64,000 nt of DNA from CAZKWG01 sp964615375 (GCA_964615375.1 CAZTOW010000004.1:62001-126000); one strand, 5' to 3'. Counted from the stretch's first letter, positions 38,032 through 46,844 are shown. Notes: generated by a model not told the origin, from the sequence alone. Numbers and translations: made by a program.

Positions 38032-39171
38032 TCAGGAAGTGGTCTGCTCCGCGCCGAGCCAGTCCCGTTCGACCTCGTGCGCGTGCTCTCCCAGGCGGGG
38101 CGCGCGCAGGGGGGCGCTGCGCGGGGCGTCGGAGAGCCGGTAGGGCAGCGGCACCGTGCGCACCGGCGCGCCGCCCTCGGGGTGAGCGTGCTCGACCAGC
38201 GTGGCCCCCTCGAGCGCCTCGGGCACGGTGGACAGCGGCCCCGCGGGCACCCCCGCCCCGTCGAGCGCGGCCAGCCAGTCCGACGTGCTTCGGGTGAGGA
38301 AGAGGGGCCGCAGGAGCCCGTCGAGCTCGTCCCGGTGCCGCACGCGCAGCGGGTTCGTCTGGAAGCGCTCGTCCGAGGCCCACTCCGGCCGCTCGACCAG
38401 CCGGCAGAAGCTCTGCCACAGGCGGTCGTTGCCCACCGCCAGGTTCACGAAGCCGTCCGCCGTGGCGTAGGCGCAGAACGGGTGGATGCTCGGGTGCGCG
38501 TTGCCGATGCGCCCGGGGACCTTCCCGGCGTTCAGCCAGGCGCTCGCGTGGTAGGTCAGCAGGGAGAGCTGCCCGTCCAGCATGGGCACGTCCACCAGCG
38601 CGCCCTGGCCCGTGCGCTCACGCCGGTAGAGCGCCGCCAGGATGCCCTGGACCGCGTTCATGCCCGCCACGAGATCGGCGATGGAGGCCCCGCATTTGTA
38701 GGGCGGCGTGTCGCGGTCGCCGGTCAGCGAGGGGATGCCCGACATCCCCTGGACCATCAGATCGTAACCCGGCCGGTCGGAGTCCTGGCCGAAGCCCGAG
38801 ATCGCGCAGTAGATGAGCCGCGGGTTGCGCGCGGCCAGCACCTCGTAGCCGAGCCCCAGCCGCGCCATCACGCCCGGCCGGAAATTCTCCAGCACCACGT
38901 CGGCCACCTCCGCCAGCGCGAGCGCGCGCGCCCGGTCCCGAGGGTCCTTGAGGTCGAGCGTGATCGAGCGCTTCCCGCGGTTGATCGAGAGATAGTAGGT
39001 GCTCACCCCGTCCACGAAGGGCGGCCCGAAGCCGCGGGTGTCGTCGCCGCCGTGGGGGTCCTCGACCTTGACGACGTCCGCGCCGAGATCGGCGAGGGTC
39101 ATCGAGGCGTAGGGGCCGGAGAGGACGCGGGAGAGGTCGAGGACGCGGAGGGATTGGAGGGGTGGGGTCAT
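38032..39171 (-). CDS. Family III CoA transferase (CaiB/BaiF)
   Basis: 379 residues from ATG at 39171, overlapping the stop of the TOPRIM-like gene (ATGA). Family III motifs: LSGPYASMTLADLGADVVKVEDPHGGDDTRGFGPPF, NRGKRSITLDLKDP, DVVLENFRPGVMARLGLGYEVL, and GFGQDSDRPGYDLMVQGMSG with the likely catalytic Asp137. It lacks the GHDLNY motif of racemases, so it is probably a true CoA transferase acting on a carboxylic acid such as carnitine, oxalate or a succinate derivative. Translational coupling to a defence-like gene is odd and probably reflects the insertion point of that pair. Confidence 0.9.
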   Translation of the reverse strand: MTPPLQSLRVLDLSRVLSGPYASMTLADLGADVVKVEDPHGGDDTRGFGPPFVDGVSTYYLSINRGKRSITLDLKDPRDRARALALAEVADVVLENFRPGVMARLGLGYEVLAARNPRLIYCAISGFGQDSDRPGYDLMVQGMSGIPSLTGDRDTPPYKCGASIADLVAGMNAVQGILAALYRRERTGQGALVDVPMLDGQLSLLTYHASAWLNAGKVPGRIGNAHPSIHPFCAYATADGFVNLAVGNDRLWQSFCRLVERPEWASDERFQTNPLRVRHRDELDGLLRPLFLTRSTSDWLAALDGAGVPAGPLSTVPEALEGATLVEHAHPEGGAPVRTVPLPYRLSDAPRSAPLRAPRLGEHAHEVERDWLGAEQTTS

Positions 39172-39956
39172 TCTTCCTGCAGATCCTGGCTGTCGCGCTC
39201 CCAGGGCGCGGCGAGCGAGCGCAATGTGGATTGGAGCGGCGAACAGGCTCTCAAGGTCTCGAACGCCTCGGCGAAGGACTTGCGGGCCTCCAGCGCGCGG
39301 CGCGTGGGGAAGCCCTCGCTCGCCAGGGTGTGGTTGAGGCTGTTGCCGACCGCGAGACGCTCCTTCGGGCACACGACCTCGTCGAGAGCACCCGGATCTT
39401 CCTGCCATTGGCGCAGGAGCGCGAGGTCGACATGTCCCCCAGGCGAACGCGCTCGGTAGTGCTCCAGCAGGACGCCCAGGTTCTGGTAGAGCCAGGATTC
39501 CAGATGGTAGTGAGGGGTCAGCAGGACGATGCGCCCGGCGCGAGCGCTCTTCTGCGCCTGGCTCAGGCGGTAGCGCACCTGCGCCAGGATCTCGCGCTCG
39601 AAGCGCTGGATGTTCTCCGAGGCTCCACGCCCCTCGGACCAGACCACATCGGCGTCGACATGCACCACCGCGAGCTGCAGCGCGCCGTCCTCCCGCGCGA
39701 CCTGCGTGGCCAGTCGCTCGGCGATCAGCCGTCGACGAGCCTCTCCACGAGGTCCGCGCGCCTTCCAGAGGTTGATGCCGATCGCCTCGCGCGCCCTCTC
39801 GTCCACGGGGAGGAATTCCACATGGCGCGCGCAGTCCACGGAGCGCGGGGCAAGCTCGCGGAGCATGGCCAGCAGCAGCGCCCCGAGGGTCTGGTGGGCC
39901 CGGGCGCCGGTGTCCTCGGTGAGCAGGAGGACCTGTACAGGCCGCTCCACCCTCAC
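39168..39956 (-). CDS. TOPRIM-like/RloB- or DUF4276-type protein, partner of the AAA ATPase
   Basis: 262 residues from GTG at 39956, which overlaps the ATPase stop (GTGA). Three acidic sites fit a TOPRIM plan: Glu14 in VLLLTEDTG, Asp101-x-Asp103 in LAVVHVDADVVW, and LTPHYHLESWLYQNL (Glu153, Trp155), which resembles the pEiEaWLl segment of DUF4276 and RloB proteins. Residues 104-140 form a helical insert with basic residues. So it may be a metal-dependent nuclease or nucleotide-binding effector. I do not recognise the exact family. Paired with an AAA/SMC-like ATPase, it resembles OLD-, PARIS- or RloAB-like defence pairs. Confidence 0.6.
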   Translation of the reverse strand: MRVERPVQVLLLTEDTGARAHQTLGALLLAMLRELAPRSVDCARHVEFLPVDERAREAIGINLWKARGPRGEARRRLIAERLATQVAREDGALQLAVVHVDADVVWSEGRGASENIQRFEREILAQVRYRLSQAQKSARAGRIVLLTPHYHLESWLYQNLGVLLEHYRARSPGGHVDLALLRQWQEDPGALDEVVCPKERLAVGNSLNHTLASEGFPTRRALEARKSFAEAFETLRACSPLQSTLRSLAAPWERDSQDLQEE

Positions 39957-41212
39957 CAGAGGCCCCGCGACATCAGGACCTCCTGAAGGCGCATGAAGCC
40001 GACCTTGTGATCCTCGAAGACCTCCTTCGCCTCCTCGTCGCTCATCTGGCGCCAGACCCACTCCTCCCGCCCCTCGGTCAGCACGCTGGCGCAGAGGACG
40101 AACTGCCGCTGGAGCTCTGCAGCCGTGTCCACGCCAGGAAGGAACTCGATGAGGAAGGGGTGCTGGGTGGCGAGGAAGCTCTGACGCTCGCCTATCGCCT
40201 GCATGGCGGCCTCGATCCAGTCGTGGTGGAGGCCGTTGGCGAGCTCGTCGGCGATGCAGACCTCGGGGGAGCAGGCGAGGTACCAGAGGAAGGCGAACAT
40301 GCGCTGCTGGCCGAAGCTCATGTCGTTGGAGTCGAACTTCGCCCCATCAGCCCGTCGCATGCCGATCTCGAGCCTGGCAAAGACGTCAAGGTCGTCCTGA
40401 TGACTGCGCTTCAACGTGAGCTCGACGCCCTGCATATCAAGGCATCGGGCGATGGTTCCCAGGAGCAGAGAGTCTTGCGAAGTGATGGTCAAGCTGTCCG
40501 GTAACGCTACCTCATTCGGGCTGATCTTCCTGGAGAAGTCCTCATTGAGCGTACCTCCCAGGCTACCGACTCTGGATGGACTCAGCAGGCCCGAGTGAGC
40601 ATCGCCCACAAAGAAGCCAAGCTCCTTCATTCCCCAGCCCAGCCACGCCAGGCCCTCATCGAACCTGAACTTTGCCACTGGAAGGGCAGACACGGGAGCC
40701 GAAATCGACTGAACCACCTGATCGCGCATGGGAGCTTCAGGCGACCATTGAACGGTCTCCCACAGGCTGTCCCGAAGATCGCTCACACCTGGCTCATGGG
40801 GCATCATCGGGGAGAACGGTGAAAAAGCCAGTAGTTCGACGAGACGATCTCCGCGGACGACGCCCGCAGGAAGTCTCCGCTCGCCGACGTGCTCGCGACC
40901 GTTGATCAGGGTTCGGATCACCAGGTGACCGGTCCAGCTCCAGCGAATAGACCCGACACCCGTCATGCGACGGTTCTGAAGCTCGAGGCTCAGGGTCCCA
41001 AGTTCGCTCGAGAACTCGAGCTCAACATGAAACTCCACTTCTTTATACGCCGAAAAGTCGAGGGCCCAGCACGCCCCCAACAACTCCAGCAGCGTCGTCT
41101 TCCCCGTCCCGTTCTTCCCCAGGACAAGATTGAAGCCATCGGCGAATTCCAGCGTGGTCCCCGGCCGTACCTGCCGAAACCTCTGAATCCTCAACCGCCG
41201 CAGCTTCACCAT
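39953..41212 (-). CDS. AAA_15/21-type (SMC-like) ATPase, candidate defence sensor
   Basis: 419 residues from ATG at 41212. MVKLRRLRIQRFRQVRPGTTLEF is the usual opening of RecF/OLD-like ATPases. Walker A is LGKNGTGKTT (32-40). The signature is MSFGQQRMFAFLWYL (near 297), Walker B with catalytic Glu is EVCIADELANGLHHDW (near 318), and the H-loop is ATQHPFLIEF. The region between Walker A and the signature is unusually variable and lacks a coiled-coil. No TOPRIM domain is fused; that role may be taken by the next gene. G+C by eye is well below that of the neighbours, especially 40400-41100, suggesting recent transfer. Confidence 0.8.
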   Translation of the reverse strand: MVKLRRLRIQRFRQVRPGTTLEFADGFNLVLGKNGTGKTTLLELLGACWALDFSAYKEVEFHVELEFSSELGTLSLELQNRRMTGVGSIRWSWTGHLVIRTLINGREHVGERRLPAGVVRGDRLVELLAFSPFSPMMPHEPGVSDLRDSLWETVQWSPEAPMRDQVVQSISAPVSALPVAKFRFDEGLAWLGWGMKELGFFVGDAHSGLLSPSRVGSLGGTLNEDFSRKISPNEVALPDSLTITSQDSLLLGTIARCLDMQGVELTLKRSHQDDLDVFARLEIGMRRADGAKFDSNDMSFGQQRMFAFLWYLACSPEVCIADELANGLHHDWIEAAMQAIGERQSFLATQHPFLIEFLPGVDTAAELQRQFVLCASVLTEGREEWVWRQMSDEEAKEVFEDHKVGFMRLQEVLMSRGLW

Positions 41213-41258
41213 CCCGCCACCGCCCTCCCCAGCCCCATAGCCTCCCCTCCCCCGCCCC

Positions 41259-43109
41259 TCAACCTCCGCCCTGGTCCAGCCGGCCCAGGCGCCGCAGGTT
41301 CTCCTCGTAGGCCGGCGGCCTCTCCTCCGGCCAGGTGCGGGTCCACAGCTCCTCGTCCTCCACCGTGAGGCCCTCTGGCGCCCTGGCCTGCCCCCAGAGA
41401 TCCCAGGCCACCAGCGCCCCGTCCACCGCGACGGGCTGGCCCAGCTTCTCGATGAGGGCCTCGGTGGCCACGAAGACCAGGCGATCCCTGCCCACCTTCC
41501 CCGGCCCCATCGCCTCCTCCGCCCGCCGCGCCTCCGAGTCCACCAGCTGCCGGTCCATCACCACCCAGCGGAAGCCCTGCTCCACCAGGACCACGCGGTC
41601 GCGGTCCAGGGGCTTGAGGTTCTTCGCGATCTCCGGGGTCCGGGTCGCGGCGATGAGGAACTTCGCGAAGCTGGTCTTCGCCTGCTTGTCGAAGCCCTTG
41701 GGCCAGAGGATCTTCGCGTTCTCGCCCATGCCGCCCCAGGTCGGCTGCTGGTGGACCACCTGCCAGGCCACCGACACGCGGGAGAGCCCGATGGGGAGCT
41801 CGATGAGCGCGCCCCTCTCCCGCCCTATCCAGCGGTAGAGCTCGGGCGGCGTGAAGTCGCGATGTAAAATCGGGTATGCCAGATTCCCATTCTGCTCCAC
41901 GAGGTTGACCAGCGCCAGCACGCCCGCCACGACCGCCACGCGCGGCCCGATCCGCCCCTCCAGGCGCGCCAGGACCGTCCCGATGCCCATCGTGACCGCC
42001 AGCATCGCCACCGACAGCAGGCGATAGGGGAACCACAGCCGGTCGAAGAAGGGCAGCAGGTTGTAAGCCAGCAGATAGTGCGGCATCGCCACCCGCTGGC
42101 CGAAGAGGTCAGGGATGGCCGGGCCCAGCGCGAAGCCCAGCGTCAGCAGGGCGACCCCCAGCCACCGCGCCCGATCCCGCCCCCACACGATCAACGCGAG
42201 CGAGCCCAGGCCCCAGACCAGCGTGCCCAGCATGGGCTGGCCCGTGCTCTCCATCAGGCGGTAGCTGTGCAGGTCGGCGCCCACGTTGTTGTCGAGCTTG
42301 CTCGGGTCCCCCAGGGCCCCGCTCGTCCCGCCCACCAGCCCGGGGACCTGCCCCGCCGCCGCCCGCCGCGCCATCGCGATCACCGCGGGCGCCACCGAGC
42401 CCAGGCATACCGCCCCCGCCAGCGCGTAGGCCGCCAGCAGGCGCGGGCGCGCCCGGCTCCGCCACAGGTCCACCCCCGCCAGCCAGAGGAAGCCAAAGGC
42501 CATGAAGTAGCCCATGAACCAGTAGGTCCAGGCCTGAAGCCCGGTCAGCAGTCCCGCCAGCGCCGCCTGCCCCCAGGGGCGCTCGCCCACCTGCACCCGC
42601 TCGCCCACGCGCAGGAAGGCGTGGACCGCGCCCGGCAGGAACCACAGCATCGCCTGGGTGAAGCGCCCGGTCATGCACTCGAAGAGCACGTAGGGGTTCG
42701 TCGCCCACAGGAGCGTCGCCCCCCAGGCCGCCCAGCCCGAGAGCCGCGCGCGCGCCAGCGGCCGGAAGCCGAGCGCGTTGCCGAAGAGCAGCACGGCGAC
42801 GAAGACGGGCTGATATCTGGGGAACCCGAAGAGCGCGTGCAGCGGCGCCGCCACCACCGCGTCCAGGAAGTTGTTCCCCGTGTGCGCGAAGATGTCCTTG
42901 CCCAGCGGGTAGAACATGAGGTCGGTGAACGACGGGTCGCGCAGGTGCTGGATGCAGTCGAGGATCCACCAGTAGAACCAGAAGGTCCCGAACATGTCGA
43001 CGCCGTCGCCGATGACGTGCCCGGCGTTCAGCAGCGCCCCCGCCGCGGCGCCCAGGGCGACCAGCGCGTAGGAGGCGTACTCGACGAGGGGCGGCGGGCC
43101 GGAGCGCAT
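41259..43109 (-). CDS. Polytopic membrane protein, GT-C-like
   Basis: 616 residues with ten or more hydrophobic segments in the first 400 residues and a soluble C-terminal domain of about 200 residues. The first outer loop, GDGVDMFGTFWFYWWILDCIQHLRDPSFTDLMFYPLGKDIFAHTGNNFLD, carries Asp and Trp residues where GT-C glycosyltransferases have catalytic acids, and the segment NPYVLFECMTGRFTQAMLWFLPG is also common in such proteins. It may transfer sugars or modify lipids at the membrane, but the family is not certain. Upstream of the ATPase/TOPRIM pair on the same strand, with 46 bases between. Confidence 0.6.
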   Translation of the reverse strand: MRSGPPPLVEYASYALVALGAAAGALLNAGHVIGDGVDMFGTFWFYWWILDCIQHLRDPSFTDLMFYPLGKDIFAHTGNNFLDAVVAAPLHALFGFPRYQPVFVAVLLFGNALGFRPLARARLSGWAAWGATLLWATNPYVLFECMTGRFTQAMLWFLPGAVHAFLRVGERVQVGERPWGQAALAGLLTGLQAWTYWFMGYFMAFGFLWLAGVDLWRSRARPRLLAAYALAGAVCLGSVAPAVIAMARRAAAGQVPGLVGGTSGALGDPSKLDNNVGADLHSYRLMESTGQPMLGTLVWGLGSLALIVWGRDRARWLGVALLTLGFALGPAIPDLFGQRVAMPHYLLAYNLLPFFDRLWFPYRLLSVAMLAVTMGIGTVLARLEGRIGPRVAVVAGVLALVNLVEQNGNLAYPILHRDFTPPELYRWIGRERGALIELPIGLSRVSVAWQVVHQQPTWGGMGENAKILWPKGFDKQAKTSFAKFLIAATRTPEIAKNLKPLDRDRVVLVEQGFRWVVMDRQLVDSEARRAEEAMGPGKVGRDRLVFVATEALIEKLGQPVAVDGALVAWDLWGQARAPEGLTVEDEELWTRTWPEERPPAYEENLRRLGRLDQGGG

Positions 43110-43199
43110 TCCCCCATGCTAACCAGCGCGGCAGCTCCGGCGCCTCCGTCGAGGGGATCCCCCTTGATCTCGCGCCGCAGATCCCCGACACTTCGCCCC

Positions 43200-44804
43200 A
43201 TGCGCCTCCTCGCCCTGTGCTCCCTGCTCGTCGCCGGCCTCGCGCTCGCCCAGGATCCCCCCCCGGCGGATCCTGCCGTCGAGACCCCGCCCCTCGCCGT
43301 ACCCGCTCCTGAGGCCGCCCCCGCCGCCGAGGCCCCGCCCGCCGAGCCCCCGCCCGCCGAGCCGCCCCGCGCCCTCGACGGCGCGCTCCCCCGGGCCAGC
43401 GCCACCGAGGCGGGACTGGACCCCGACGCGCTGGCGAAGCTGGAGGCCTACCTCTTCGCCCGGAATGGCGACGACACCGACCGGCGCGGCCAGCGCACCA
43501 ACGCCTTCGTCCTGATGAAGGGCGGCAAGGTCGTCGTCGAGCGCTACGCCCGCGAGACCACCGCCGAGACCCCGCTGCTCACCTGGTCGGTCTCCAAGAG
43601 CGTCACCGCCACCCTGGTCGGCGTGGCCGTCGGAGAGGGGCTCATCGAGCTCGACGCCCCCGCCGCGCGCTGGGTGCCCGAGCTCGACGGCCCCGGCCAC
43701 CGCGACATCAAGGTGCGCGACCTGCTCAACATGTCCTCCGGCCTCGCCTGGAACGAGACCTACGAGGCCGAGCCCTTCACCTCCTCGGCCCTCGCCATGC
43801 TCTACGGCCGAGGGCGCTTCGACATGCCCGCCTACGCCGCCCGACATCGGCTCAAGTACCCGCCTGGCACCGTCTGGGCCTACTCCAGCGGCGACACCAA
43901 CCTGCTGGCCGCCGTCCTGCGCGCCGCTGTGGGCGAGGAGCGCTGGGCGAGCTGGCCCTACGAGGCCCTCTTCGACCGGATCGGCATGAAGGGCGTGGTC
44001 GTCGAGCGCGACGCGCGCGGCAACCTGGTCGGCTCCTCCTACGTCTACGCCCCTGCCCTGGCCATGGCTCGCTGGGGTCAGCTCATGCTCCAGGACGGGG
44101 TCTGGGAGGGCCAGCGCGTGCTGCCCGAGGGCTGGGTGGGCTTCATGCGCACCCTCGCCCCGGCCTACCTCTCCATGCCCGTGGTCATGGAGCACTACGA
44201 GGACAACCCGGGCGCGCAGATCTACCTGAACGTGGGCGACCCGGCGCGCAAGATCCCGCCGCCCTGGCCTGATCTCCCCGCCGACGCCTTCGCCGCCCTC
44301 GGCCACTGGGGCAAGTCCGTCTACGTCATCCCCTCCTGGGACATGGTGGTCGTGCGCATGGGCGACGACCGCGTCTATGGCTGCACCACCTGGGGCCAGG
44401 AGGGCTGCGAGCCCGACCGCACCCGCGCGTTCACCAGGCCCTACTTCATGGAGCTCCTGGCGGCGACCGTCCCCGGCGGCGGCGACGGCCAGAGCTGGGC
44501 ACCTCTGCCGCCCCCCCTGGCCCAGCGCCAGAAGGGCGACGCGGCCGCCGCCGACACGCTCAACTTCGCCCCGGTGCCCAGCGTCTACCACGCCAAGGAG
44601 ATGTGCTCCTGCCTCTTCGTGGAGGGCCGCTCCGAGCAGAGCTGCGCCGACTACGTTCGCCAGAGCACCGTGCCCGTCAAGGACGTGGTCGTCGACGCGG
44701 AGAAGAAGACCGTGCGCGCGAGCTCCCTCGGCGTCACGAGCACGGCGCGCTACAAGGGCCAGCGCGAGGGCTGCGGGCTCGATCTCCCCCCCACCCTGCG
44801 CTGA
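43200..44804 (+). CDS. Serine hydrolase, class C beta-lactamase/esterase fold
   Basis: 534 residues from ATG at 43200. The signal peptide MRLLALCSLLVAGLALAQ is followed by a Pro/Ala/Glu-rich linker to residue 60. The catalytic SxxK is S130-V-S-K133 in LTWSVSKSVTATLVG. The second motif Tyr lies in VWAYSSGDTN, and GLAWNETYEAEPFTSSALAML has the usual family loop. Likely a periplasmic or outer-membrane esterase or amide hydrolase rather than a drug-resistance enzyme; the third motif H/K-x-G is best matched by GHWGKS. A Cys-containing tail (CSCLFVEG...SCADYV) extends past the core. Confidence 0.85.
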   Translation: MRLLALCSLLVAGLALAQDPPPADPAVETPPLAVPAPEAAPAAEAPPAEPPPAEPPRALDGALPRASATEAGLDPDALAKLEAYLFARNGDDTDRRGQRTNAFVLMKGGKVVVERYARETTAETPLLTWSVSKSVTATLVGVAVGEGLIELDAPAARWVPELDGPGHRDIKVRDLLNMSSGLAWNETYEAEPFTSSALAMLYGRGRFDMPAYAARHRLKYPPGTVWAYSSGDTNLLAAVLRAAVGEERWASWPYEALFDRIGMKGVVVERDARGNLVGSSYVYAPALAMARWGQLMLQDGVWEGQRVLPEGWVGFMRTLAPAYLSMPVVMEHYEDNPGAQIYLNVGDPARKIPPPWPDLPADAFAALGHWGKSVYVIPSWDMVVVRMGDDRVYGCTTWGQEGCEPDRTRAFTRPYFMELLAATVPGGGDGQSWAPLPPPLAQRQKGDAAAADTLNFAPVPSVYHAKEMCSCLFVEGRSEQSCADYVRQSTVPVKDVVVDAEKKTVRASSLGVTSTARYKGQREGCGLDLPPTLR

Positions 44805-44818
44805 CAGGAACCACGCAC

Positions 44819-45289
44819 ATGCAGAGCGCCGCCCTCCTGCTCCAGAACCTCGGCTTCCTGCTCTACGGCGGGCCCATGGTCGCCTTCGCGATCCTCGTCA
44901 TCGCGGCCTACCAGATCCCCGGCGTCAAACCCTGGGACGTCGTGCGCATCTACCGCGCCTGGGGCGCCGGCTTCGGCCTGTCCATGGGCGCCTGCGTGCT
45001 GGGCGGGCTCTCCCTGTACTACCTGCGCAACGGCAGCTTCACCTGGGGCTGGGAGACCCCGCAGGAGCGCGTGGTCCTGGGCACCTTCCTGAGCTTCTTC
45101 CTGCTCTGGGCCTCGAACATCAAGCTGGAGATCTGGACGCTGGAGCCGCTCCGCAAGCTCGACAAGGGCGAACCCATCGACGAGGAAGCCTGGGCCGTGG
45201 CCCACACGCGCCTCGCCCGTCACATGGCGCGCCAGGCGGTGCTGGTGTTCATCGTGGCCGGGCTCGCCTCTATTGCCGGGATTTCCTGA
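44819..45289 (+). CDS. Small polytopic membrane protein
   Basis: 156 residues from ATG at 44819. Four hydrophobic segments: LLYGGPMVAFAILVIAAYQIPG, AGFGLSMGACVLGGLSLYYL, ERVVLGTFLSFFLLWASNIKLEIW and QAVLVFIVAGLASIAGIS. A conserved-looking charged loop (EPLRKLDKGEPIDEEAWAVAHTRLARHMARQ) precedes the last. Fold and function not recognised. It is 14 bases downstream of the serine hydrolase gene, so probably cotranscribed, and its last 20 bases overlap a small gene on the other strand. Confidence 0.7.
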   Translation: MQSAALLLQNLGFLLYGGPMVAFAILVIAAYQIPGVKPWDVVRIYRAWGAGFGLSMGACVLGGLSLYYLRNGSFTWGWETPQERVVLGTFLSFFLLWASNIKLEIWTLEPLRKLDKGEPIDEEAWAVAHTRLARHMARQAVLVFIVAGLASIAGIS

Positions 45290-45407
45290 AGTCCCTCAGC
45301 ATCCGCGGGCCCAGGATCGCGAAGATGATGAGCGAGGCCAGACCGACCAGGAAGGCCTCGGGCGCGCCGAAGACGAAGGGCACCTGTTCGACGGCGAGCG
45401 GGATCAT
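45270..45407 (-). CDS. Single-pass membrane microprotein (45 residues)
   Basis: MIPLAVEQVPFVFGAPEAFL, then VGLASLIIFAILGP with a charged end RMLRDFRKSRQ. The ATG overlaps the stop of the racemase gene (ATGA) and GGAGAAGG lies upstream, so it is well placed for translation. One membrane helix (residues about 15-34) with positive residues after it predicts an Nout-Cin orientation. Its 3' end overlaps the convergent small membrane protein gene by 20 bases. It is too short for most gene finders; function unknown. Confidence 0.55.
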   Translation of the reverse strand: MIPLAVEQVPFVFGAPEAFLVGLASLIIFAILGPRMLRDFRKSRQ

Positions 45408-46489
45408 GCCTTCTCCGAGAGGCTTCTCTCATAACCGACCCGGCGCAGCTCCGCCTCCGTGTGCTCGCCCAGGCCCGGGGCCAGCTCGCCCACCCGCGCC
45501 CCGGGGAAGGGCGGTCGGATCCGCCGCGCGCTCCCCTCCCCCACGATGGCGCCCCGCGCCCGGTGCAGCGGCAGCTCGGAGACCTCGGGGAGCTCCAGCA
45601 CCGGCGCCACGCAGGCCCCCCGCAGCAGCGCCACCCAGGCGTCCCGCGGGCGGGTGAGGAAGAGCTCGGTGAGCGCCTCCCGCTCCAGCGGCACCGGCCC
45701 GATGACCTCGACCAGGCGCTGCCAGAACTTCGGCTCCAGCGCCGCCAGCGCCAGCACCCGGTCGTCCGCGCAGCGGTAGAGCCCGTAGAGCGGCAGCCCC
45801 CCGCTCAGCGTCTCCGCGCCCGGCTTCGGCGGCTCCCCCGCCCAGGTCGAGGCCAGGGCCGGCAGCGCCAGCGCCAGCGCGCCCTCCGTCATCGAGACGT
45901 CCAGCCACTGCCCCCGCCCGGTCCGCGCCCGCTCCACCAGCGCCGCCGTGATCGCCAGCGCCGTCGTCAGCGCCCCGCCCGCCAGGTCCGCCACCTGCAC
46001 CCCCGGCACGTCCGGCACCCCGCCGTGCCGCGCCGCCAGCGAGAGCAGCCCGGCCAGCGCGCAGTAGTCCAGGTCGTGGCCCGGCTCGTCCGCCAGCGGC
46101 CCCGTCTGCCCGAAGCCCGTCAGGCTGGCGATCACCAGGCGGGGGAAGCTCTGGCAGAGCTCCGCGGGGTCCAGCCCCAGGCGCGCCATCACCCCCGGCC
46201 GGAAGCCCTCCAGCAGCACGTCCGCGTCCCGCAGCAGCGCGCGGAAGGCCGCCCGGTCGCCCGCGTCCTTCAGGTCCAGCGCGACGGAGCGTTTGCCCGC
46301 GTTCAGCGCCGTGAACCAGGCTCCGAGCCCGTCGGGCCCGAAGGGCGGGACGTGGCGCAGGTAGTCCCCGCCCACCGGGTCCTCCACCTTGATGACCTCG
46401 GCCCCGAGGCCGTAGAGGTACCAGGTGCAGGCCGGGCCGGGCAGCAGGCGGGAGAGGTCGACGACGCGGACGCCTTCGAGAGATCGCAT
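45404..46489 (-). CDS. amacr: Alpha-methylacyl-CoA racemase type family III CoA enzyme
   Basis: 361 residues. The family III frame is seen in LPGPACTWYLYGLGAEVIKVEDPVGGDYLRHVPP, NAGKRSVALDLKD and LLEGFRPGVMARLGLDPAEL. Two residues define the racemase branch: His138 in GHDLDY and Asp168 in VADLAGGAL, 30 residues apart as in the mycobacterial enzyme (His126, Asp156). So it probably epimerises 2-methylacyl-CoA thioesters, as needed to degrade branched fatty acids or sterol side chains. It is followed by a coupled microprotein and preceded, 22 bases upstream, by an SCP2 gene. Confidence 0.85.
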   Translation of the reverse strand: MRSLEGVRVVDLSRLLPGPACTWYLYGLGAEVIKVEDPVGGDYLRHVPPFGPDGLGAWFTALNAGKRSVALDLKDAGDRAAFRALLRDADVLLEGFRPGVMARLGLDPAELCQSFPRLVIASLTGFGQTGPLADEPGHDLDYCALAGLLSLAARHGGVPDVPGVQVADLAGGALTTALAITAALVERARTGRGQWLDVSMTEGALALALPALASTWAGEPPKPGAETLSGGLPLYGLYRCADDRVLALAALEPKFWQRLVEVIGPVPLEREALTELFLTRPRDAWVALLRGACVAPVLELPEVSELPLHRARGAIVGEGSARRIRPPFPGARVGELAPGLGEHTEAELRRVGYERSLSEKA

Positions 46490-46511
46490 CCGCTGGCCTT
46501 AACGTGGCCCG

Positions 46512-46844
46512 CTAGCTCGCCGCGAGCTGCCCCTGCAGCCGGAGGGCCAGGCCGACGTCCCCGCGCACCCGCAGGCGACCTGTGAGGAAGGCCCGCCGCG
46601 CGTTGAGCGAGCCCTTCAGGATCCCCATGAAGTCGTCGGTGGAGCACCAGACCTCGCAGTCGCGCAGCCCCTCCCCCGCCGGCCCCACGCTGAGCCCGCC
46701 GTCCCGCGTGTCCACCTGCCAGGAGCCTCCCCCCTCGCCTTGGATGTGGAAGATCACCGCGACCCCGTCGGGCAGCACCCCCTCCACGCCGTCGCCGAGC
46801 CGGGTATGGAGCTGCTCCTCGAAGAAGCTGCGCGGATCCTGCAC
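46512..46844 (-). CDS. SCP2 sterol-binding domain protein
   Basis: 110 residues from GTG at 46844. The SCP2 fold pattern is clear: VLPDGVAVIFHIQGEGGGSWQVDTRDGGLSVGPAGEGLRDCEVWCSTDDFMGILKGSLNARRAFLTGRLRVRGDVGLALRLQGQL. It binds hydrophobic ligands such as sterols or fatty acyl-CoA. The location next to an AMACR-type racemase suggests a joint role in branched-lipid catabolism. It starts 80 bases from the divergent PDRP gene. Confidence 0.9.
   Translation of the reverse strand: MQDPRSFFEEQLHTRLGDGVEGVLPDGVAVIFHIQGEGGGSWQVDTRDGGLSVGPAGEGLRDCEVWCSTDDFMGILKGSLNARRAFLTGRLRVRGDVGLALRLQGQLAAS

Noticed and set aside
43200..44804. Antibiotic-resistance beta-lactamase
   Set aside because: SxxK and the overall fold fit the wide serine hydrolase family, most of which are esterases or peptidases; nothing indicates activity on drugs.
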